Assembly (NCBI GenBank): GCA_017430085.1
Contig: JAFRNR010000041.1
Location: 1 to 35,576 of the forward strand
Origin: Lachnospiraceae bacterium
Lineage (GTDB): Bacteria > Bacillota > Clostridia > Lachnospirales > Lachnospiraceae
DNA: 35,576 nucleotides
Direction: 5' to 3'
Part shown: positions 30,837-35,576 of the stretch, one piece after another
Layout: the number at the start of each line of letters is the position of its first letter
Position numbering within the stretch: position 1 is the first letter of the stretch
Program-made: the position numbers and the translations under genes
Notes under the pieces: model-generated
Told to the model about the DNA's origin: nothing
Database searches by the model: none
The model's input: the letters and a program-made list of their open reading frames with translations, nothing else

Positions 30837-32219
30837 TTATCTGCCGCCTACCGTGATGGACGAGACCCGGATCATGGGCTGGCCCACGTCCGTCGGGATC
30901 GAACCGGAGCTGGATCCGCACATGCCCTGCGCGCGACGCAGGTTCTGTCCCACCATGTCGATCTTCATCAGGATCTCGGAGCCCGTGCCCACGAGGGACG
31001 CGCCCCGGACCGGTTCGCAGACCTTCCCGTTCCGGATCATGTACCCTTCCTTGACCGCGAAATTGAAGCCGCCGGTGGCGGGATTCACGGAGCCGCCGCC
31101 CATGTCCTTCGCGTACAGGCCGTATTCCACGGAAGCGATGATGTCCTCGTTTTTGTCCTCGCCGTCCAGGATGAAGGTGTTGGTCATGCGCGACGTGGTC
31201 ACGAACGAGTAGTTCTGGCGGCGGGCATTGCCGGTCGGCGCCATGCCCATGCGGCGGCCGCCGTATTTGTCGATCATGTAGCCCTTCAGAATGCCCTTTT
31301 CGATCAGGACGTTGCGGTGCGACGGCGTGCCTTCGTCGTCGAAATTGATGGAGCCCCAGGCGTTCGGGATGGTCCCGTCGTCCACGGCGCTGACCTTTTC
31401 ATTTGCGATCTGCTGGCCCAGCTTGCCCGCGAACTGGCTGACGCCGTAAGCGACGGAGCTGGCTTCCAGCGAGTGGCCGCAGGCTTCGTGGAAGATGACG
31501 CCGCCGAAGCCGTTGTCGATGACCACGGGCATGACGCCCGCCGGGCAGTACCCCGCGCCGGCCATCACCAGCGCCTGGCGGGCCGCTTCTTTGCCCGCCG
31601 CCGCGGGATCCACGTCCTCTTCAAAGAACTCCAGTCCCTTGCGGGCGCCGGGGCCCGTGGAACCGGTCTGCGTGCCCTGGCCCTTGTCCGCCACGGCCGT
31701 GATGTACAGGCGCGTGCGGATCTGGCGGTCTTCCGCGTAAATGCCGTCGGAGTTGGCCACCAGGATGTTGTGGTCCACGTCCAGCAGGCTCGCGTCCACC
31801 TGGACGATCGCGTCGTCCGCCTTGCGGGCGGCGAAATATGCGCTCTTTAAGATGTCCGTCTTCCGCGACAGGCTTTCACTGCCGGGCACCAGCTTAATCG
31901 GGTGGATGTCCCCGAAGCGGCGCTCCTTCAGGACGATGGAGATCTCCGCCTTCCCTTCGCCCAGCGCCTGCGCGGCCTGCAGCGCGCAGCGGATCAGGCC
32001 TTCTTCCGAGGTGTCCACCGTGGAGGCGGCCACGCTGCGGAGGCCCTTGAACACGCGGATGCCGACGCCGGCCACCACGTTGTCGCCCACCGTCTGGACC
32101 TTGTCGTCCAGCATGTTGACGGAGCGGTTGAATGTTTTTTCCGCGAACAGTTCCGCGTAGTCCGCCCCGGTGGAAGCGGCAGCGGCCAGAACGCGTTCGC
32201 ACAGTTTTCTGGATATCAT
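30837..32219 (-). CDS. TldD-like zinc metalloprotease subunit
   Basis: The 460-residue product has the TldD catalytic motif HEACGH at 244-249 inside NGFGGVIFHEACGHSLEA (HExxxH, zinc ligands and catalytic Glu), preceded by GRxVNLLDD-like NRSVNMLDDKVQ and followed by INFDDEGTP, MGMAPTGNARRQ and GMCGSSSGSIPTDVGQP. Length and order are those of TldD. The neighbouring 29483-30826 gene supplies the second subunit after 10 nt. The gene is preceded by an extended -10 promoter at 32252-32260. Substrates cannot be read from the context. Confidence 0.94.
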   Translation of the reverse strand: MISRKLCERVLAAAASTGADYAELFAEKTFNRSVNMLDDKVQTVGDNVVAGVGIRVFKGLRSVAASTVDTSEEGLIRCALQAAQALGEGKAEISIVLKERRFGDIHPIKLVPGSESLSRKTDILKSAYFAARKADDAIVQVDASLLDVDHNILVANSDGIYAEDRQIRTRLYITAVADKGQGTQTGSTGPGARKGLEFFEEDVDPAAAGKEAARQALVMAGAGYCPAGVMPVVIDNGFGGVIFHEACGHSLEASSVAYGVSQFAGKLGQQIANEKVSAVDDGTIPNAWGSINFDDEGTPSHRNVLIEKGILKGYMIDKYGGRRMGMAPTGNARRQNYSFVTTSRMTNTFILDGEDKNEDIIASVEYGLYAKDMGGGSVNPATGGFNFAVKEGYMIRNGKVCEPVRGASLVGTGSEILMKIDMVGQNLRRAQGMCGSSSGSIPTDVGQPMIRVSSITVGGR

Positions 32220-32251
32220 AGGATTCTCCTCTCATAGGTTCCGATGGGACG

Positions 32252-32260
32252 ATTATAGCA
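32252..32260 (-). promoter_or_regulatory. extended -10 promoter of tldD-tldE
   Basis: TGCTATAAT on the minus strand, 32 nt before the tldD ATG, is identical to the extended -10 at 16609-16617 (both also preceded by TG). There is no good -35. Confidence 0.65.
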
Positions 32261-32293
32261 CATCCGCGGCCTTTTGCATCAACTTTATGCGAA

Positions 32294-32329
32294 TTGCGAT
32301 TGCATTCTTCTTCCCTGGTATGCTACACT
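32294..32329 (+). promoter_or_regulatory. probable promoter region of the EFR1-flavodiiron operon
   Basis: Two overlapping choices are visible: TTGCAT (32300-32305) with TACACT (32324-32329) at 18 nt, or the extended -10 TGGTATGCT (32316-32324). Either gives a start about 30-40 nt before the ATG at 32367. I cannot decide between them. Confidence 0.45.
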
Positions 32330-32366
32330 GATGCCAGCAACAGAAACAGTTTTCGGAGGAGACGAT

Positions 32367-33188
32367 ATGAAACAGGTCAAAGCCGCTTTCTTCAGTCCGA
32401 CCGGGACGACAAGACGGCTTGTTCTGGCGTTGGCCGGCACGCTGAGCGAGGCACTGGACGTCCCGTTCGTGCAGGCTGATTTTACCGTGCCCATCCGCCG
32501 CCAGGAGCCCATCGTTTTCGGAGAGGATGAGGTCGCCGTGATCGGCCTGCCGGTCTATGCGGGCCGGCTGCCCAATCTCCTGCTCCCCTACGTGAAGACC
32601 CTTCAGGGCCATGACACGCCCGCGATCTTCCTGACGGTCTTCGGCAACCGCAATTACGACGACGCGCTGCTGGAGCTGGGCCTCCTGCTGGAGCAGCAGG
32701 GCTTTCGCCTCACCGCCGCCGGCGCGTTCGTGGGCGAGCACGCCTTCTCGCGGGAACTCGGCGCCGGCCGCCCGGACCGCCGCGACATACGCAAAGTGCG
32801 GGAATTCGCCCGTTCCGCCGCGGAAAAGATCAAGGCCGGGCAATCAGCCGCCAGCGTCTGGGAACTGCTGCGGGAGGAGGAACGCCCGCTCAAGCCTTAT
32901 TACACGCCGCGCGACCGCCAGGGGAACCCCATCAACATCCTGAAGGTCAAGCCCAAAACGGACCTCTCCAAGTGCATCAGCTGCGGCCGCTGCGTCACGC
33001 TCTGCCCCATGGGCAGCATCGACCCGCGCGACGTCACGCAGTATCTGGGTGTCTGCATCAAGTGCGGCGCCTGCGAAAAGGGCTGTCCGGAAGGCGCCCG
33101 CTACTACGACGATCCGGGCTATCTGTACCACAAAAGCGAACTCGAACTGCAATACGCCCGCCGGGCGCAGAATACGGTATTTCTGTAA
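32367..33188 (+). CDS. EFR1-type flavodoxin-like/ferredoxin fusion
   Basis: The 273-residue product has a flavodoxin-like N-terminal domain with the FMN phosphate loop FSPTGTTRR (9-17) and IGLPVYAGRLPN, and a C-terminal ferredoxin domain with two 4Fe-4S sites: CISCGRCVTLCP (from about 203) and CIKCGACEKGCP (from about 231). It should carry electrons one at a time between iron-sulphur and flavin partners. GGAGGA lies 6 nt before the ATG. The flavodiiron gene follows after 18 nt, so it is a candidate electron donor to it. Confidence 0.92.
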   Translation: MKQVKAAFFSPTGTTRRLVLALAGTLSEALDVPFVQADFTVPIRRQEPIVFGEDEVAVIGLPVYAGRLPNLLLPYVKTLQGHDTPAIFLTVFGNRNYDDALLELGLLLEQQGFRLTAAGAFVGEHAFSRELGAGRPDRRDIRKVREFARSAAEKIKAGQSAASVWELLREEERPLKPYYTPRDRQGNPINILKVKPKTDLSKCISCGRCVTLCPMGSIDPRDVTQYLGVCIKCGACEKGCPEGARYYDDPGYLYHKSELELQYARRAQNTVFL

Positions 33189-33206
33189 ATTTCAAGGAGG
33201 ATAAGC

Positions 33207-35015
33207 ATGTACATCACTGACGACATCCGTTACATCGGCGTCAACGACCACAAGATCGACCTGTTCGAGGGCCAGTACGTTGTCCCGGACGGCATGGCCT
33301 ACAATTCCTACGTCATCCTGGACTACAAGGTCGCCGTCATGGATACGGTCGACCGCAATTTCACCCACGAATGGCTGGACAAGCTGGCCAAAGTCCTGGG
33401 CGACCGCAAGCCGGACTACCTGGTCGTGCACCACATGGAGCCGGACCATTCCGCCAATATCCTGAACTTCATGAAACTCTATCCCGAAGCCGAGATTGTC
33501 TCTTCCGCCGCAGCTTTCCGCGTCATGAACAACTATTTCGGCACGGACTTTGCGGACCGCCGCGTGGTGGTGGGCGAAGGCGATACGCTGCCTCTCGGCC
33601 GTCACGTGCTGCAGTTCATCACCGCGCCCATGGTCCACTGGCCCGAGGTCATCATGAGTTATGAAAAGACGGACAAGGTCCTTTTCTCCGCCGACGGCTT
33701 CGGCAAATTCGGGGCGCTGGACGCGTACGACGACGACTGGGCCTGCGAAGCCCGCCGCTACTATTTCGGCATCGTGGGCAAATTCGGCGACAAGGTGCAG
33801 GCACTGCTGAAAAAAGCCGCCGGCCTGGACATCCGCACCATCTGCCCGCTGCACGGCCCCATCCTGAAGGAAAACCTGGGTTATTATCTGGATCTGTACA
33901 ACACCTGGTCCGCCTATGAACCGGAGACCGACGGCGTAGCCATCTTCTACACCTCCGTGTACGGCCACACCAAGGAAGCGGCGGAGAAACTGGTGCCGCT
34001 GCTGAAGGCCGAGGGCTGCCCGAAGATCGCGATCACGGACCTGGCGCGCGACGACATGGCGGAGGCCGTGGAAGACGCGTTCCGCTACAGCAAGATCGTT
34101 CTGGCCACAACCACGTACAACGGCGGGATCTTCCCGTTCATGCAGACGTTCATCGAGGAACTGAAGGAGCGCAATTACCAGAAGCGCACCATCGGCCTCA
34201 TCGAAAACGGCTCCTGGGCCCCGCAGGCCGCCAAGATCATGAAAAACATGCTGGAAGGCGGCAAGGACCTGACCTTCGCGGAAAACACGGTCCGCATCCT
34301 CGGCGCCCTGAACGACGCCTCCAACGCCGCCCTGAAGGGCCTGGCGCAGGAACTGTGCGCGGAATATGAAAAGCCCGGCGCCGAAGAACTGGCCAAGCAG
34401 GATCCGAAGGCGATGTTCAAGATCGGCTACGGCCTGTACGTGGTCACCACGAACGACGGCAAGAAGGACAACGGCTGCATCGTCAACACGGTGGTCCAGC
34501 TCACCTCCACGCCGAACCGCGTCGCGGTCTGCATCAACAAGCAGAACTACACGCACCACATCGTGGAGCAGACCGGCATCCTGAACCTGAACGTGCTCTC
34601 CGTGGAAGCGCCGTTCAGCGTGTTCCAGGAGTACGGTTTCGTGAGCGGCCGCGCCGTGGACAAATTCGCTGGCAAGACGCTGGAGCGCTCCGGCAACGGC
34701 CTGCTGTACCTGGACAAATACATCAACGCGTACCTGTCCCTGAAGGTCGAGGAGCATACGGACATGGGCACGCACGGCCTGTTCATCTGCTCGGTCACCG
34801 AATCCAAGGTGGTCAGCTCCGCGGAGACCATGACCTACAGCTATTACCAGAGCAACGTCAAGCCGCGCCCGCCCAAAGCCGGCGAAGGCGAAGCCAAAAA
34901 GAAAGGCTGGGTCTGCACGGTCTGCGGATACGTGTATGAGGGCGAGGAGCTGCCGCCCGACTTCATCTGCCCGCTGTGCAAGCACGGGGCGGCGGATTTC
35001 GAGAAGCTGCAGTAA
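33207..35015 (+). CDS. flavodiiron protein fused to flavin reductase and rubredoxin
   Basis: Flavodiiron proteins reduce oxygen to water or NO to N2O. The 602-residue product has four modules. Residues 1-240 form a beta-lactamase-like diiron domain with a complete ligand set: H76, E78, D80 and H81 (HMEPDH), H144, D163 and H216. Residues about 243-385 are a flavodoxin domain (FYTSVYGHTKEAAE). About 405-545 form an NAD(P)H:flavin-reductase-like split barrel (GLYVVTTNDGKKDNGCIVN). From 567 there is a rubredoxin with C570, C573, C588 and C591. The simple class has only the first two. All modules are in one frame. AAGGAGG precedes the ATG. Confidence 0.96.
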   Translation: MYITDDIRYIGVNDHKIDLFEGQYVVPDGMAYNSYVILDYKVAVMDTVDRNFTHEWLDKLAKVLGDRKPDYLVVHHMEPDHSANILNFMKLYPEAEIVSSAAAFRVMNNYFGTDFADRRVVVGEGDTLPLGRHVLQFITAPMVHWPEVIMSYEKTDKVLFSADGFGKFGALDAYDDDWACEARRYYFGIVGKFGDKVQALLKKAAGLDIRTICPLHGPILKENLGYYLDLYNTWSAYEPETDGVAIFYTSVYGHTKEAAEKLVPLLKAEGCPKIAITDLARDDMAEAVEDAFRYSKIVLATTTYNGGIFPFMQTFIEELKERNYQKRTIGLIENGSWAPQAAKIMKNMLEGGKDLTFAENTVRILGALNDASNAALKGLAQELCAEYEKPGAEELAKQDPKAMFKIGYGLYVVTTNDGKKDNGCIVNTVVQLTSTPNRVAVCINKQNYTHHIVEQTGILNLNVLSVEAPFSVFQEYGFVSGRAVDKFAGKTLERSGNGLLYLDKYINAYLSLKVEEHTDMGTHGLFICSVTESKVVSSAETMTYSYYQSNVKPRPPKAGEGEAKKKGWVCTVCGYVYEGEELPPDFICPLCKHGAADFEKLQ

Positions 35016-35023
35016 GATAAAAG

Positions 35024-35044
35024 GGGCCGGTGAAACACCGGCCC
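35024..35044. repeat. dispersed palindrome, copy 7
   Basis: GGGCCGGTG, loop AAA, CACCGGCCC: nine pairs, ten with the flanking G-C. It is followed by TGCGTTTTG and preceded by AAAA, so it may also end the flavodiiron transcript. Confidence 0.75.
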
Positions 35045-35060
35045 CTGCGTTTTGTATTCC

Positions 35061-35081
35061 GGGCCGATGAAACATCGGCCC
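35061..35081. repeat. dispersed palindrome, copy 8
   Basis: GGGCCGATG, loop AAA, CATCGGCCC, then CTACGATTTATTG. It starts 37 bp after copy 7. Confidence 0.8.
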
Positions 35082-35096
35082 CTACGATTTATTGCC

Positions 35097-35117
35097 GGGC
35101 CGATGAAACATCGGCCC
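35097..35117. repeat. dispersed palindrome, copy 9
   Basis: Identical to copy 8 in arms and loop, starting 36 bp later, and ending 8 nt before the clpB stop codon. On the minus strand it lies immediately downstream of clpB. Confidence 0.8.
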
Positions 35118-35125
35118 CTACATTT

Positions 35126-35576
35126 TTACAGCGTGAATTCGCCGTCCTTCACGTCCACTTTCACCGTGTCGCCGGCTTTGTAGCGGCCGGACAGGATGGC
35201 GCGGGCGATGCGGGTCTCGACTTCGGCCTGCAGGTAGCGCTTGATGGGGCGCGCGCCGTAGGCGGGGTCGTAGCCCTCCGCGATGATCTTGTCCTTCGCG
35301 GCGCCGGTAATCTCCAGCGACAGTTCCTTGTCCGCGAGCCGTTTCGCCAGCGCCTTCGTCTGCAGGTCGATGATGGCCCGCATGTCGGCCTTGGTGAGCG
35401 GCTTGTAGAACACGATCTCGTCCACGCGGTTCAGGAATTCCGGGCGGAAGCTGCGGCGCAGGATGTCCAGGATCATCTTGCGGGTCGTGTCGCTGATCTC
35501 GCCGTCGTCCTTCACGTCTTCCAGCAGGATGTCGGAGCCCAGGTTGGAGGTCATGATGATGATCGTGTTCTTGAAA
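35126..35576 (-). CDS. clpB: ClpB disaggregase, C-terminal part (cut by window end)
   Basis: About 149 C-terminal residues are visible, starting FKNTIIIMTSNLGSDILLED (sensor-1 region of the second AAA+ module). RPEFLNRVDEIVFYKPL and GYDPAYGARPIKRYLQAEVE (sensor 2 and D2 small domain) follow, and the product ends DGEFTL. ClpB, with DnaK, pulls proteins out of aggregates. The D2 C-terminal sequence fits ClpB better than ClpC or ClpA, but the distinguishing middle domain is outside the window. The reading frame continues past 35576. Confidence 0.9.
   Translation of the reverse strand, partial: FKNTIIIMTSNLGSDILLEDVKDDGEISDTTRKMILDILRRSFRPEFLNRVDEIVFYKPLTKADMRAIIDLQTKALAKRLADKELSLEITGAAKDKIIAEGYDPAYGARPIKRYLQAEVETRIARAILSGRYKAGDTVKVDVKDGEFTL

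Noticed and set aside
32844-33152. Minus-strand small frame opposite the EFR1 ferredoxin domain
   Set aside because: Antisense of the cysteine-rich ferredoxin coding region, with no ribosome site or family match.
35024-35117. The 36-bp-period array as a CRISPR
   Set aside because: The conserved part is a 21-nt palindrome with nearly constant, AT-rich spacers of 15-16 nt; there are no distinct spacers and no cas genes.

Overview
The window reads as chromosome of an anaerobic, high-GC member of the Firmicutes, class Clostridia, most likely an uncultured gut or rumen lineage. The evidence is the set of families present: FtsK/SpoIIIE, rubrerythrin, a flavodiiron oxygen reductase, an EFR1-type ferredoxin, LarC, the AmmeMemoRadiSam proteins, a GH5 endoglucanase, a Clostridia-style infC-rpmI-rplT operon with an attenuator leader, and a tRNA-Pro(AGG). 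I cannot name a genus. There are 32 protein genes (one cut by the window edge) and one tRNA. Genes are dense, strand switches are frequent, and I see no phage, insertion sequence or CRISPR array.

Layout: 11-1460 holds tRNA-Pro and the infC-rpmI-rplT translation operon (minus strand), with its promoter, a terminator/antiterminator leader and an apparent AUC start codon for infC. 1480-1956 is an orphan prepilin-peptidase-like gene. 2022-9191 is a minus-strand run ftsK-murF-priA-def (chromosome translocation, wall precursor ligase, replication restart, peptide deformylase). 9451-10779 is a secreted lipoprotein serpin. 10924-16487 is a minus-strand operon maf - M28 peptidase - pgsB - pgsC - two tandem paralogues of a poly-gamma-glutamate-system protein. 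No pgsA/capA or recognisable gamma-glutamyl hydrolase gene is seen.

16668-19411 is a plus-strand operon: an FMN-binding split-barrel protein, a fused MEMO/LigB-AMMECR1 protein and its radical SAM partner. 19526-21679 is a Zn/Cd-type P1B ATPase with a His/Asp-rich N-terminus and an operator-like palindrome at its promoter. 21818-25625 is a minus-strand cluster degV-larC-ECF S component-GH5 endoglucanase, and rubrerythrin (25712-26251) lies just upstream of it. 26564-28619 is a MoxR ATPase plus VWA protein pair. 28730-29362 is a LUD-domain protein. 29483-32219 is tldD-tldE. 32367-35015 pairs an EFR1 flavodoxin/ferredoxin with a flavodiiron protein fused to flavin reductase and rubredoxin. 35126 to the end is the C-terminus of clpB.

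Between genes lies a family of short perfect hairpins (9-bp arms, 3-nt loop, flanked by CGTAGG or CCTACG). Arms differ between copies but stay complementary. There are nine copies or remnants, three of them in a roughly 36-bp-period array before clpB. The candidates I consider most worth following are the poly-gamma-glutamate operon variant, the AmmeMemoRadiSam operon with its added flavoprotein, this hairpin family, and the infC leader with its AUC start.
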